A DNA stretch of 64,000 nucleotides. Source: Deminuibacter soli (GTDB lineage Bacteria > Bacteroidota > Bacteroidia > Chitinophagales > Chitinophagaceae). The position numbers and the translations under genes were made by a program. Every line of letters starts with the position of its first letter. Positions within the stretch are counted from its first letter, which is position 1. Location of the stretch: contig NZ_QTJU01000001.1 in the NCBI RefSeq assembly GCF_003412455.1, forward strand, positions 558,001 through 622,000, read 5' to 3'. Under the pieces are notes generated by a model. It did not search any database, was not told the DNA's origin, and saw only the letters and a program-made list of their open reading frames with translations. This document shows, piece by piece, positions 33,662 through 42,548 of this stretch.

Positions 33662-35083
33662 ATGTACGTTGAACAGTTATACACGGGTTGCCTGAGCGAA
33701 GCAGCATATTACATTGAGAGTGAAGGAAAGGCGGCAATCATTGATCCAATGCGCGACATAGAATCCTATCTGCAACTGGCCCACCAACGCAATGCTACAA
33801 TCCAATATATCTTTGAAACCCATTTTCATGCGGACTTTGTAAGCGGTCATCTCGACCTCTCCCAGGCCACGGGTGCCCCTATTATTTATGGCCCCGAAAC
33901 AGTTGCTAATTTTCCTGTACACGTTGCAAAAGACGGAGAAACATTCACCCTGGGAAAAATAAGCCTGAAAGTTTTACATACACCAGGTCACACGCTGGAA
34001 AGTACCTGCTATCTGCTGAAAGATGAGCAAGGGACCGATTATGCCCTGTTTACAGGAGATACCCTGTTTGTAGGTGATGTAGGGCGCCCTGATCTTGCCC
34101 AGCAGGACAGCAATAACGTTACTACCAATGACCTGGCCGGCATGTTATACAACAGCCTGCAGCAGAAAATTATGCCGCTGGCTGATCATGTAATCATATA
34201 TCCTGCCCACGGACCAGGCAGCAGCTGTGGCAAAAACCTGGGCCCGCACACGTTCAGCACACTGGGCGAGGAAAAACAATCCAACTACGCATTGCAGGCC
34301 AAAACTCCCGAAGAATTTGTGCAGCTGGTAACCGATGGCCTTACCGCACCGCCGCAATATTTTCCCATTAACGCGCAGATTAACAAGGAAGGTTATGAAG
34401 CCCTCGCTGATATAATGGAAAAAGCCCTGCGCCCTATGGACGTAGCAGCCTTCAAGGCACGCATGCGCCAGCGCAGTGCCGATTTTGTAATACTCGACAC
34501 CCGTAATGCCGCCACTTTTACCCTCGGGTTTGTTCCCGGCTCGGTAAGCATTGGCCTGGAAGGACGTTTTGCCGAATGGGCAGGCAGCCTGTTACCCTTT
34601 AACCTGCCTATTTTGCTGGTAACTGAGCAAGGCATGGAAAAAGAAACCATCATCCGCCTGGCAAGGGTGGGTTTTGAAAATATTGAAGGTTACCTCGAAG
34701 GCGGGTTTGAAGCCTGGCAGGCAGCCGGTGAAGAAATTGACATGATCATTGATGTAGAAGCCGATGAACTGGCCATGGATCTGCCTTTTGACGATCACCT
34801 GGTAGTAGTGGATGTGCGCAAAGAAGTGGAATATGCCGACGGCCATGTAAAAGATGCAGTAAACATCCCGCTCAACACGCTGACAGACCCTGCCAGCATG
34901 GGCAACTTTAATGATGAAGACAACCTGTACATTCATTGCGCCGGTGGCTACCGCAGCGTAATTGCCTGCTCCCTGTTTAAACGCCAGGGCATACATAACC
35001 TGCGCAACGTATCGGGCGGCTGGGGCAAGATAAAAGAAGAAACAAAGATCCCGACAGAGAAGAATGCGGCAGTGCTGAACTAG
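33662..35083 (+). CDS. MBL-fold / double rhodanese protein (persulfide dioxygenase-like)
   Basis: A 473-residue protein of the ETHE1/BLH-like group, which oxidises persulfides or passes sulfane sulfur. The N-terminal metallo-beta-lactamase fold has THFHADFVSGH and HTPGHTLEST, then GDTLFVGDVGRPDL and IYPAHGPGS. Two rhodanese domains follow. The first (about 265-365) has LVTEQGME where the active Cys loop should be, so it is inactive; the second has IHCAGGYRS with the catalytic Cys near 444. ATG at 33662 (MYVEQLYTG) is the family-like start. The neighbouring ArsR-type gene suggests regulation by a sulfur or other stress signal. Confidence 0.88.
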   Translation: MYVEQLYTGCLSEAAYYIESEGKAAIIDPMRDIESYLQLAHQRNATIQYIFETHFHADFVSGHLDLSQATGAPIIYGPETVANFPVHVAKDGETFTLGKISLKVLHTPGHTLESTCYLLKDEQGTDYALFTGDTLFVGDVGRPDLAQQDSNNVTTNDLAGMLYNSLQQKIMPLADHVIIYPAHGPGSSCGKNLGPHTFSTLGEEKQSNYALQAKTPEEFVQLVTDGLTAPPQYFPINAQINKEGYEALADIMEKALRPMDVAAFKARMRQRSADFVILDTRNAATFTLGFVPGSVSIGLEGRFAEWAGSLLPFNLPILLVTEQGMEKETIIRLARVGFENIEGYLEGGFEAWQAAGEEIDMIIDVEADELAMDLPFDDHLVVVDVRKEVEYADGHVKDAVNIPLNTLTDPASMGNFNDEDNLYIHCAGGYRSVIACSLFKRQGIHNLRNVSGGWGKIKEETKIPTEKNAAVLN

Positions 35084-35117
35084 AGAACAGCTGCGAGCAT
35101 TTTATTATAGCGAATTA

Positions 35118-35154
35118 AACAACAATGCACGGAACTACGCCGTGCATTGTTGTT
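35118..35154 (+). terminator. strong hairpin after the MBL/rhodanese gene
   Basis: A 15-bp perfect stem (core CAACAATGCACGG / CCGTGCATTGTTG) with a 7-base loop, 35 bases after the stop. Lies between convergent genes. Confidence 0.75.
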
Positions 35155-35233
35155 ATGATGTGTACAGACTTCACCCTACTTTATATTATTGCAAGTTCAG
35201 GTAGCCTGAAGCTCGATGCCCGTAGCTGGTTGC

Positions 35234-36121
35234 TTATTCAATTTTTAAATGGCCATGCAGCTTTTCATCGTAGGCTACCTTCCAGCGGCGATGGCTCCAG
35301 AGGTAGTTGGAAGGTTGTTTGCGGATCGAATCTTCAATAAACCGGATCATTTGCCTGGTAATTTCCCCCTCGGGCAGTGAACGGGGATCGGTGGTGAGCA
35401 GCACCAGTTCGCTTTTATAATATCCCCGCTTTACCTTGCTGATATTGCCCATTACCACGGCCGTATTGTTCAGGTGTGCGCCGCGTTCAGGACCGCGTAC
35501 GAAAGGCGCCATCTTGCCAAAAAACGGCAGCCAGTAAGCATTGGTGGCGCTGCCGGCATTCTGATCACCTACCAGCACCAGGCAGTATTCTTCTTTTGAA
35601 TAAGTCAGGAAATCGCGCCTGAAACTGTTGGCACTGATGAGTTTGGTGCCGAAACGCTTGCGCAGGTGCACAAACAGGCGCTCAAACACTTTGTTTTTGA
35701 TGGGCATATACACTACCAGGAAGGGATAAATGGTGTTAACGCTGTGTGCAGCATTGGCCATCTCCCAGTTAAAAAAATGGCCCAGATGTACCTGCACGCT
35801 CTGGCCGGTTAAATACAGCTCATCCAGCAATTGTTTGTTCTCGCATTTGAAGTGCTTGTTCAGCGTTCGTTCCGACATCGACAGCAACTTTACGGTTTCA
35901 ATAAAATTGTCGATAAAACTGCTGTAAAACTCCTTGGCTATTTTAATGCGCTCTGCTTCTGTTTTCTCCGGGAAGGCGATCTGCAGGTTGCCCAACACTA
36001 CGTCGCGGCGGTACTTGAAGCCATGATACAGCAGTAGGTAAATACCATCGCTGATGATATGCAATACCCGGAAAGGCAACAGGGAAACGAGATACAATAA
36101 GGCGTAAACAATGTAATACAT
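35234..36121 (-). CDS. LpxL/HtrB-like lysophospholipid acyltransferase
   Basis: Inner-membrane acyltransferase of the lipid A late-acyl group, 295 residues. An N-terminal hydrophobic segment (about 4-20) is followed by FKYRRDVVLGNLQIAFPEK, typical of LpxL. The catalytic HX4(D/E) motif appears as HFFNWEM near residue 115; VGDQNAGS and PFVRGPERGAHL are also conserved. It transfers an acyl chain to lipid A or another glycolipid. The nadB gene ends 11 bases before it on the same strand, so co-transcription is likely but with no functional link. Confidence 0.87.
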   Translation of the reverse strand: MYYIVYALLYLVSLLPFRVLHIISDGIYLLLYHGFKYRRDVVLGNLQIAFPEKTEAERIKIAKEFYSSFIDNFIETVKLLSMSERTLNKHFKCENKQLLDELYLTGQSVQVHLGHFFNWEMANAAHSVNTIYPFLVVYMPIKNKVFERLFVHLRKRFGTKLISANSFRRDFLTYSKEEYCLVLVGDQNAGSATNAYWLPFFGKMAPFVRGPERGAHLNNTAVVMGNISKVKRGYYKSELVLLTTDPRSLPEGEITRQMIRFIEDSIRKQPSNYLWSHRRWKVAYDEKLHGHLKIE

Positions 36122-36132
36122 GCAATGTCTTT

Positions 36133-37728
36133 TTACAACACAATGTTCTGCAGCTGATCGCTTTTGGCAGGATGGTCTGTATTAAAATGCAACCCGCGGC
36201 TTTCGCGCCTGAATTGTGCGGCTTTCACAATAAGGTAGCCAATGGTAATGAGGTTGCGCAGTTCGCACAACTGTGGCGATACCTTGGTGGTTTCGTACAG
36301 TTCTTCTGTTTCGGTATGCAGCAGGTCAAGGCGTTTCATGGCGCGCTGCAAACGAACATCGTTGCGCACAATACCTACATAATCGCTCATCAGCTGTTGC
36401 AGCTCTTTCAGGCTTTGCGTAATAAGGATCATCTCCTTGGGATCGGTGGTGCCTTTGGCATTCCAGTCGGGTATGCCTGTTTGAAAAGGAATACCATCTA
36501 TGCGTGCGGCACTGTCTGCAAAACAGCGGTGGCCGAATACCATGGCTTCGAGCAGGCTGTTGCTGGCAAGGCGGTTGGCGCCGTGCAGGCCGGTGCTGGC
36601 ACATTCTCCGCAGGCATACAGGTGCTGTATGGAGGTGCGGCCCCATTCATCGGTTTTAATACCACCGCAGCTGTAGTGCGCCGCAGGTGCTACAGGTATC
36701 ATCTGCTCCATCGGGTCGATGCCGATGCTGAGGCATTTCTCGTAAATATTGGGAAAATGATGAATAAACTTGTCTTTGTCCATATGCCGGCAATCCAGGT
36801 ACACATGCTCGGTACCCGCCAGTTTCATTTCACTGTCGATGGCGCGGGCTACAATATCGCGCGGTGCAAGGTCTTTGCGGTGATCGTAGCGTTCCATAAA
36901 GGCTTCGCCTTTTTTGTTGCGCAGAATGCCGCCGTCGCCGCGCACTGCTTCTGTAATCAGGAAGGAAGGTGATTCGCCGGGTTTGTACAGGGCGGTTGGG
37001 TGAAACTGGATAAATTCCATGTTTTCTATCCTGCCCTTGGCGCGGTATACCATGCCTACGCCATCGCCTGTGGCAATGCGCGGGTTGGTGGTAGTACGGT
37101 ATGCCTGCCCGCAGCCGCCGGTAGCAAGCAGTGTAATGCGTGCAAGTATCTTGTCAATTTTATTGGTGCGCAGGTTTAATACATACACGCCATAACAGGT
37201 AATATCATGTGTGGCCTTGGTTACCAGGAAACCAAGATGGTGCTGGGTAATCAGGTCAACCACATAACAATGGTTTACCATTTCAATATTACCGGCAGCC
37301 TGCACTTTCGCAAGCATGGCCCGCTCCATTTCGCGGCCTGTAACATCTTTATGATGCAGAATGCGGTGTTCGCTATGCCCGCCTTCACGGCCCAGTGCAT
37401 ATTCGCCGTTTTCTGTTTTGTCAAATTCTGCACCGTAGCCAATCAATTCGCGGATGCGCTCCGGGCCTTCTTTCACTACAATTTCAACGATTTCACGGTT
37501 ACACAGTCCGTCACCTGCAATCAGCGTGTCTTCAATATGTTTTTCAAAGCTGTCGTTTGCTTCGTCCCAAACCCCTGCAACACCACCCTGGGCGTACTTG
37601 GTATTGGTTTCATCACTCGCTGCCTTGGTAATTACCATGATCTTTTTATCCGGGTGTGCCTCTGACATCTTCAATGCAAAGGTTAAACCGGCAATGCCCG
37701 AGCCAATAACCAAAAAATCTGTCTGCAT
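36133..37728 (-). CDS. nadB: L-aspartate oxidase
   Basis: FAD enzyme that oxidises L-aspartate to iminoaspartate, the first step of de novo NAD synthesis. The 531 residues begin MQTDFLVIGSGIAGLTFALK (FAD-binding) and include TKYAQGGVAGVWDE, FDKTENGEYALGREGGHSEH with the active-site His/Arg region, GGCGQAYRTTTNP and HYSCGGIKTDEWGRTSI. Full length. It lies between ispG (upstream, 12-base gap) and the acyltransferase gene; all three share one strand and probably one transcript. Confidence 0.96.
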   Translation of the reverse strand: MQTDFLVIGSGIAGLTFALKMSEAHPDKKIMVITKAASDETNTKYAQGGVAGVWDEANDSFEKHIEDTLIAGDGLCNREIVEIVVKEGPERIRELIGYGAEFDKTENGEYALGREGGHSEHRILHHKDVTGREMERAMLAKVQAAGNIEMVNHCYVVDLITQHHLGFLVTKATHDITCYGVYVLNLRTNKIDKILARITLLATGGCGQAYRTTTNPRIATGDGVGMVYRAKGRIENMEFIQFHPTALYKPGESPSFLITEAVRGDGGILRNKKGEAFMERYDHRKDLAPRDIVARAIDSEMKLAGTEHVYLDCRHMDKDKFIHHFPNIYEKCLSIGIDPMEQMIPVAPAAHYSCGGIKTDEWGRTSIQHLYACGECASTGLHGANRLASNSLLEAMVFGHRCFADSAARIDGIPFQTGIPDWNAKGTTDPKEMILITQSLKELQQLMSDYVGIVRNDVRLQRAMKRLDLLHTETEELYETTKVSPQLCELRNLITIGYLIVKAAQFRRESRGLHFNTDHPAKSDQLQNIVL

Positions 37729-37740
37729 CTTTGTATTATT

Positions 37741-39765
37741 CTAAGCGTTATTCATTACCGGCTGTGGTTCTATCCAGGCGCCGCTTTCTTTCAGCAGGTC
37801 TATCAGCTCGTCTACCGCCACATCGCTCTCTACATTTCTTTTCACCACTTCTTTACCCCTGTACAAAGTAATTTTTCCAACACCGCTGCCTACATAACCA
37901 AAATCGGCATCTGCCATTTCACCCGGACCATTTACAATACAACCCATAATGGCTATTTTAACGCCTTTGAGGTGATTGGTTACCGCGCGTATTTTCGCGG
38001 TTGTTTCCTGCAGGTCGAATAAGGTACGGCCGCAGGAAGGACAGGAAATATATTCTGTTTTGGAAATGCGCGTTCTTGTAGCCTGTAAAATGGAGAAGGC
38101 TGTTGCGTTCAGGAACTGGTGATTGTTGCGGATGGCGATGTAGTTGCGGCCGCTCACTTTCACATTGTTCAGTTTTTTGGGATCGTTCATCAGCCAGATG
38201 CCATCGCCCATACCATCGAGGAACAGGGAACCGGCTTCTGCAGAAAACTCGATGAGCTGCTCATCGGCCGTTGTGCAATGACTTTCCACGCACAGTATTA
38301 CGGGCGTGTGGATGCCTTGCTCCATCAGCTTCACAATGGTGCGGCGTACATCGGGCATGCTGTGTTTATTGGTGCTGAAGAAACAAAATACAGCCGTGGC
38401 ATCCTGCGCAGCAGCGGCAAATATTTTCTGCTCCACTGCTTTGTCTATCGCATGCACATCTATACCAATGAAATTCAGCACTGCTGATTTTTCCTTTGCA
38501 TCCAGGTATTCAACACCCTGGAACAAAGGAAAACACTGGCTTTTATCAGCAGCATGCTGCCAGGCGGCAGCGTCGGTAATAATTTTCAGCGTACCGGGCA
38601 AAGCAAAATCAAGCTGCTTGCCGGCTGTATAAATAAAATCGGCTGCACCATCACCAATATTCCATTTATCGGTTACCTCGTTGTAGGTATAACCGATAGC
38701 AGTTAAATCGGCTGGTACAATCGCTTCTTTCTGCATAAAATCCGCCACTACCACAGGCACATGGCCTGCGCCGATGGTACCGGCTTCCGTGGTTTTGCGG
38801 CGTTTGTATTCAAACGGGTTGTAAGGCAGTTTAATAACACCGCCTGTTTCGTGCAGCGGTTCAATGGGTGCGTGGCTTTTGCGGTGTACGTAACGCTTCA
38901 CCAGGTCTTTACAAACCGGTATTTCAAACTCCGGATCTTCCGTTAAGCTTACGCGGATGGTATCGCCGATACCATCTTCAAGCAGGGAGCCGATGCCGAT
39001 GGCTGATTTAATACGGCCGTCTTCACCATCACCTGCTTCTGTAACACCCAGGTGCAGCGGATAACATTCATTGAACTCCTGCTGCATTTGCTGAATCAGC
39101 AGGCGGTACGCCTGCACCATTACCTGCGGGTTGCTGGCCTTCATGCTCAGCACAATATTGTGGTAGCTTTCATTGCGTGCTATACGTAAAAACTCCATTG
39201 CACTTTCTACCATGCCCATGGGCGTATCGCCGTAACGGCTCATAATGCGGTCGCTGAGGCTGCCGTGGTTGGTGCCTATGCGCATGGCAGTGCCGTACTC
39301 GCGGCATATTTTCACCAGCGGGGTAAAGCGCTCGCGGATGCGTTCAATTTCTTCGGTATATGCTGCATCGGTGTATTCGAGCAGTTCGAATTTCTTTTTG
39401 TCAACGTAATTGCCTGGGTTTACACGCACTTTCTCAACAATACGTGCGGCAATTTCTGCGGCGTTGGGCGTAAAATGGATATCGGCTATCAGGGGAACAT
39501 GGTAACCGCGGCGGTGCAGTTCCTGTTTTATCAACTGAAGGTTTTCCGCTTCTTTTTTGCTGGGGGCAGTAATGCGTACCAGCTCAGCGCCTGCTTCAAT
39601 ACAACGGATGGTTTGCTCCACCGTACCAAGGGTATCCATGGTGTCGGTGGTGGTCATGGTTTGCAAACGTATAGGATGACCGTTGCCCAGTAACAGATCG
39701 CCTATTTTTACTTCCCTTGTAATGAACCGGTTATAGGCCGTAAGTGAATTACAATAAAATTGCAT
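37741..39765 (-). CDS. ispG: (E)-4-hydroxy-3-methylbut-2-enyl-diphosphate synthase, long form
   Basis: Iron-sulfur enzyme of the MEP pathway that makes HMBPP, precursor of isoprenoids (including prenyl donors a UbiA-type enzyme would use). The 674 residues match the three-domain form with a central insert, found in Bacteroidota, Chlamydiae and plants. The N-terminal TIM barrel has DTMDTLGTVEQTIRCIEAGAELVR (adjoining segments) and IADIHFTPNAAE; the C-terminal 4Fe-4S domain has ISCPSCGRTLFDLQ and MGCIVNGPGEMADADFGYVG. A TAAATTTG -7 element lies just upstream. Confidence 0.95.
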   Translation of the reverse strand: MQFYCNSLTAYNRFITREVKIGDLLLGNGHPIRLQTMTTTDTMDTLGTVEQTIRCIEAGAELVRITAPSKKEAENLQLIKQELHRRGYHVPLIADIHFTPNAAEIAARIVEKVRVNPGNYVDKKKFELLEYTDAAYTEEIERIRERFTPLVKICREYGTAMRIGTNHGSLSDRIMSRYGDTPMGMVESAMEFLRIARNESYHNIVLSMKASNPQVMVQAYRLLIQQMQQEFNECYPLHLGVTEAGDGEDGRIKSAIGIGSLLEDGIGDTIRVSLTEDPEFEIPVCKDLVKRYVHRKSHAPIEPLHETGGVIKLPYNPFEYKRRKTTEAGTIGAGHVPVVVADFMQKEAIVPADLTAIGYTYNEVTDKWNIGDGAADFIYTAGKQLDFALPGTLKIITDAAAWQHAADKSQCFPLFQGVEYLDAKEKSAVLNFIGIDVHAIDKAVEQKIFAAAAQDATAVFCFFSTNKHSMPDVRRTIVKLMEQGIHTPVILCVESHCTTADEQLIEFSAEAGSLFLDGMGDGIWLMNDPKKLNNVKVSGRNYIAIRNNHQFLNATAFSILQATRTRISKTEYISCPSCGRTLFDLQETTAKIRAVTNHLKGVKIAIMGCIVNGPGEMADADFGYVGSGVGKITLYRGKEVVKRNVESDVAVDELIDLLKESGAWIEPQPVMNNA

Positions 39766-39781
39766 AATAATAAATCTGATG

Positions 39782-39789
39782 CAAATTTA
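39782..39789 (-). promoter_or_regulatory. -7 promoter element for ispG
   Basis: Reads TAAATTTG on the minus strand, a full TAnnTTTG match, 16 bases before the ispG ATG. Confidence 0.5.
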
Positions 39790-39811
39790 GCGTATATCCG
39801 GCATCCGGCTT

Positions 39812-40483
39812 TTACCAATCTTTTTCGGTTTGGGTAAGGTTTCCTTTCTGCTTTTGCAGCTGGCGCTGCAGTTGTTTTTCGTTCTCGCTGAGGTTACGCA
39901 GCAGCTGTTCAGCCTGTTGTGGTGTTAGCTTGCTATTGCTTTGCGGTTGCTGCTGCTGTTTTTGCTGGTTGTTCTGCGGCTTTTGCTGCTGTTTGGGGTT
40001 CTGCTGCGGGTTCTGGTTCTGGTTCTGCTGCTGTTTCAGATCGTTGATTGCTTTTTGCAGGTTTTCCCTTGCATTGTCATCGTTGGGTGCATAACGCAGC
40101 GACTGCTTAAATGCATCTATGGCCTCCGGCAGTTTTTTATCCCTGGCCAGGGCAAGTCCTTTGTTGTAATTGCTGTTGGTTTGCAGGGAAGAATCTGCTT
40201 CTTTGCCCACACCATCGTATACTTTGGCAGCATCAGCAAATTTTTTCTGCATCATTAATGCATTGCCCAGGTTGTATTGTGCTTTTGTATTGGCCGGGTC
40301 TTTCTCCAGTGCCTTTTTATAATCTTCTTCTGCTTTGGCATAATCGCCTTTGGTGTATTGCTGGTTCCCTTTTTTTACAGCAGCATTCGATGCATTGCTC
40401 ACTGCATGCTGCTGCGGTTGTTGCTGGGCCTGTACCAGGCTGCCTGCCAGTAATAAGAATGCTGTATACAACAACTGCCTCAT
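39812..40483 (-). CDS. TPR protein of a Bat-type pair (BatC-like)
   Basis: A 223-residue exported tetratricopeptide protein. A signal peptide (ending GSLVQAQ) is followed by Gln-rich sequence, then about three TPR units (GNQQYTKGDYAKAEEDYKKA, then NTKAQYNLGNALMMQKKFADAA, then SNYNKGLALARDKKLPEAID, written in short blocks). From about 150 the chain is almost only Gln, Asn, Pro and Lys. Its ATG overlaps the stop of the BatB-like gene as ATGA. Such pairs belong to aerotolerance (Bat) operons, whose exact function is unclear. Confidence 0.82.
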   Translation of the reverse strand: MRQLLYTAFLLLAGSLVQAQQQPQQHAVSNASNAAVKKGNQQYTKGDYAKAEEDYKKALEKDPANTKAQYNLGNALMMQKKFADAAKVYDGVGKEADSSLQTNSNYNKGLALARDKKLPEAIDAFKQSLRYAPNDDNARENLQKAINDLKQQQNQNQNPQQNPKQQQKPQNNQQKQQQQPQSNSKLTPQQAEQLLRNLSENEKQLQRQLQKQKGNLTQTEKDW

Positions 40484-41478
40484 AGGATACCGGGTTTAAC
40501 TTCAGGAATAAACATTTCGGTGATCAGCAAAGCAATACACAATGCCAGGAACAAAGGAAAAAAAGAAGTGTACCGCCTGTTGTCTGTTGCGTTCACCAGT
40601 TTTTTATCGAGTTTGTTCATATCTGCAAACACGGCATCGGCCACACCGGCTGAATTATCGAGCCGGAAGTATTGACCGTTTGTTTGTGTGGCGATATCTG
40701 TGAGTTCTTTTTCGTTGAGTTTGGAAATCACGGTCTGGCCGTTTTCATCGCGTTTGTAGTCATTGGCACCCGGCTCCATAATCGGCGATCCTTCGGGTGT
40801 GCCGATGCCGACTGTATATACAACTACACCATGATCATTGAGCAGTTTAATGGCTTCTTCCGATTTGGGATCATGATCTTCCCCGTCTGAAATAAGCACT
40901 ACGGCTTTGTATTTTTTTTGCTTTGTATCCAGTGAATTATCGCATAAACGCAGCGCATCACCCAGCTGCGTACCCTGTACAGGCACCGCATCCGGACTTG
41001 CATTGCTTACAAACAGTTTGGCAGCTGCCACATCGCCGGTTAAGGGCATTTGCAGGTAAGCCTGGCCGGCAAAAACCACGAAACCTACACGGTCATCTCC
41101 CAGCCGGTCAATCAGCAGGTTTACAAACTGCCTTGCCTTTTCCAGGCGCGAAGGTTTGATGTCTTCACTCAGCATGCTTTTACTTACATCCAGCGCGATC
41201 ATTACATCGATACCTGCTTTTTTTTCTGAACCACCCTGCTCCGGTTTGCGCAGGTTGGCCAGTGCGGCCACTCCCAGCACAATGGCCAGCAACACAATCA
41301 GGAATTTGAGCAGGAACAGCCGTGCAGAATAGGTTTTGGTAAGCGAATTCACCAGCGCCTCATCACCCAGCGCTTTCTTTACACGGGTTTTCCAGCGCAG
41401 TACCAGCACAAACAGCAGCGCCAGCGGTAGTAATACCAGCAAACCGCTTAACATTTCAATATGTTCGAATGATAGCAT
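40480..41478 (-). CDS. BatB-like von Willebrand factor A membrane protein
   Basis: A 332-residue membrane protein with two N-terminal membrane segments (about 10-28 and 53-72), a VWA domain and a C-terminal membrane segment (about 308-325). The metal-dependent adhesion site is complete: ALDVSKSMLSEDI (DxSxS), the Thr in PVQGTQLGDALRL and ISDGEDHD. ATG at 41478 (MLSFEHIEMLSGL) is chosen because the N-terminal extension of the longer frame is not family-like; 41454 is also possible. BatA, BatD, BatE and the MoxR ATPase usually found alongside are absent here. Confidence 0.85.
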   Translation of the reverse strand: MLSFEHIEMLSGLLVLLPLALLFVLVLRWKTRVKKALGDEALVNSLTKTYSARLFLLKFLIVLLAIVLGVAALANLRKPEQGGSEKKAGIDVMIALDVSKSMLSEDIKPSRLEKARQFVNLLIDRLGDDRVGFVVFAGQAYLQMPLTGDVAAAKLFVSNASPDAVPVQGTQLGDALRLCDNSLDTKQKKYKAVVLISDGEDHDPKSEEAIKLLNDHGVVVYTVGIGTPEGSPIMEPGANDYKRDENGQTVISKLNEKELTDIATQTNGQYFRLDNSAGVADAVFADMNKLDKKLVNATDNRRYTSFFPLFLALCIALLITEMFIPEVKPGIL

Positions 41479-41560
41479 ATGTAGTAGCTGCAATCTACAA
41501 GCATCAAGCCAAATAAACAAGCTGGTTTCACGGTTTGATGGCTGAATTGCTGCAACCATC

Positions 41561-41584
41561 AAAAGCGGCCCCGGGGCCGCTTTT
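41561..41584. terminator. palindromic terminator behind the beta-lactamase gene
   Basis: AAAAGCGGCCCC and GGGGCCGCTTTT form a perfect palindrome starting directly after the stop of the class D gene. T-tracts exist on both strands (four on minus, six on plus). Confidence 0.8.
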
Positions 41585-42430
41585 TTATTTCTTTCCTTCA
41601 AAGAAGCCGAGCTGCTTCAGTATCCCGTTGAGAATGGCAGTGCGGGCTTTGGGTACATCAAGATCGTGTGCGCCTTCTATGTTTAAAGAGAAAAAATAGG
41701 GATGGCGGTTTTCTTCAATCCAGCCAACTGCCCATGCCTGGGCATGACCGTTTTCGCTGAAGCCCCAGCCGGTTTTGTAGCTGATGCTGTAGTTGGCATT
41801 GCTTTCCTGCAGCATCAGGCGTTTCACAATATCCTGGTTGCTTTTTTTACGGAAAGGCAGCTGGTCGAAGTACAATTTTTTTACCAGCCCCAGTTCTTCG
41901 TCGGCGGTAACCTTTAAACTGTTGTCGAGCCAGAAAGTATCAATCGCGGTTGTAATCTTCATTTTAGTAAAACGGGAACCATAACCCAGCGTATCCAGCC
42001 AGTGCTGCATGGTGTCTTTTCCAATGCGGCGGGCTACTTCCTGGTAATAAGGTATGGCTGAAGCCTTAAACGCTTCTTCCATCGTGAGGTCTTTATCCCA
42101 GTTTTTGGCGCTGTCGCCATTGGGATAAAAATGATGCACGCCATTCCAGGGTATGATCATTTTATCGCCGGAAATTACACCGGTTTCCAGGCCAATCAGG
42201 CTGTTCACTATTTTAAAGGTTGAGGCCGGTAAAAACACCGAATCTTTAAACCGTTTCAGGTTATATACCGTAAAGTGCCCCTGGCCGTTATCGAGCAAAC
42301 CAAAACTGCCGGTAGTGTGCTGCTCGTCAAAGTATTGCTGCAAACTGTCGTCCGTGGTCACATTATTGGGCGAGCAGGCATGCAGCAACAACATTGCAGC
42401 AGCCAGCGGCGCTAAAAGAAACTTTCTCAT
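41585..42430 (-). CDS. class D (OXA-type) beta-lactamase, lipoprotein
   Basis: Serine beta-lactamase of class D, 281 residues, with a lipobox (LLLHACSP, Cys 19), so membrane-anchored. Motifs: PASTFKIVNS (Ser-x-x-Lys), SAIPYYQ in place of SxV, LGYGSRF in place of YGN, IDTFWLDNSL with the conserved Trp, and YKTGWGF (KTG). The SxV valine and YGN asparagine are thus changed to Ile and Ser, which may alter the substrate range. It could be an intrinsic resistance enzyme or a BlaR-like sensor-derived protein without a sensor membrane part; the hydrolase is more likely. TACTTTTG lies upstream. Resistance phenotype cannot be read from sequence. Confidence 0.88.
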   Translation of the reverse strand: MRKFLLAPLAAAMLLLHACSPNNVTTDDSLQQYFDEQHTTGSFGLLDNGQGHFTVYNLKRFKDSVFLPASTFKIVNSLIGLETGVISGDKMIIPWNGVHHFYPNGDSAKNWDKDLTMEEAFKASAIPYYQEVARRIGKDTMQHWLDTLGYGSRFTKMKITTAIDTFWLDNSLKVTADEELGLVKKLYFDQLPFRKKSNQDIVKRLMLQESNANYSISYKTGWGFSENGHAQAWAVGWIEENRHPYFFSLNIEGAHDLDVPKARTAILNGILKQLGFFEGKK

Positions 42431-42446
42431 ACAATGAATTGTGGCG

Positions 42447-42454
42447 CAAAAGTA
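42447..42454 (-). promoter_or_regulatory. -7 promoter element for the class D beta-lactamase gene
   Basis: Reads TACTTTTG on the minus strand, a full TAnnTTTG match, 16 bases before the ATG at 42430. Confidence 0.5.
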
Positions 42455-42548
42455 AGCCGAAGGGGTATATGAAGAAAATCAGTCTCAACACAAACGCATG
42501 CAATTATTTTACATATGATTGATTGTTTGAAATTCATAACTTTATATC

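Noticed and set aside
36172-36972. Plus-strand open frame of 266 codons
   Set aside because: Antisense to nadB; His/Cys/Phe-rich with no domain.
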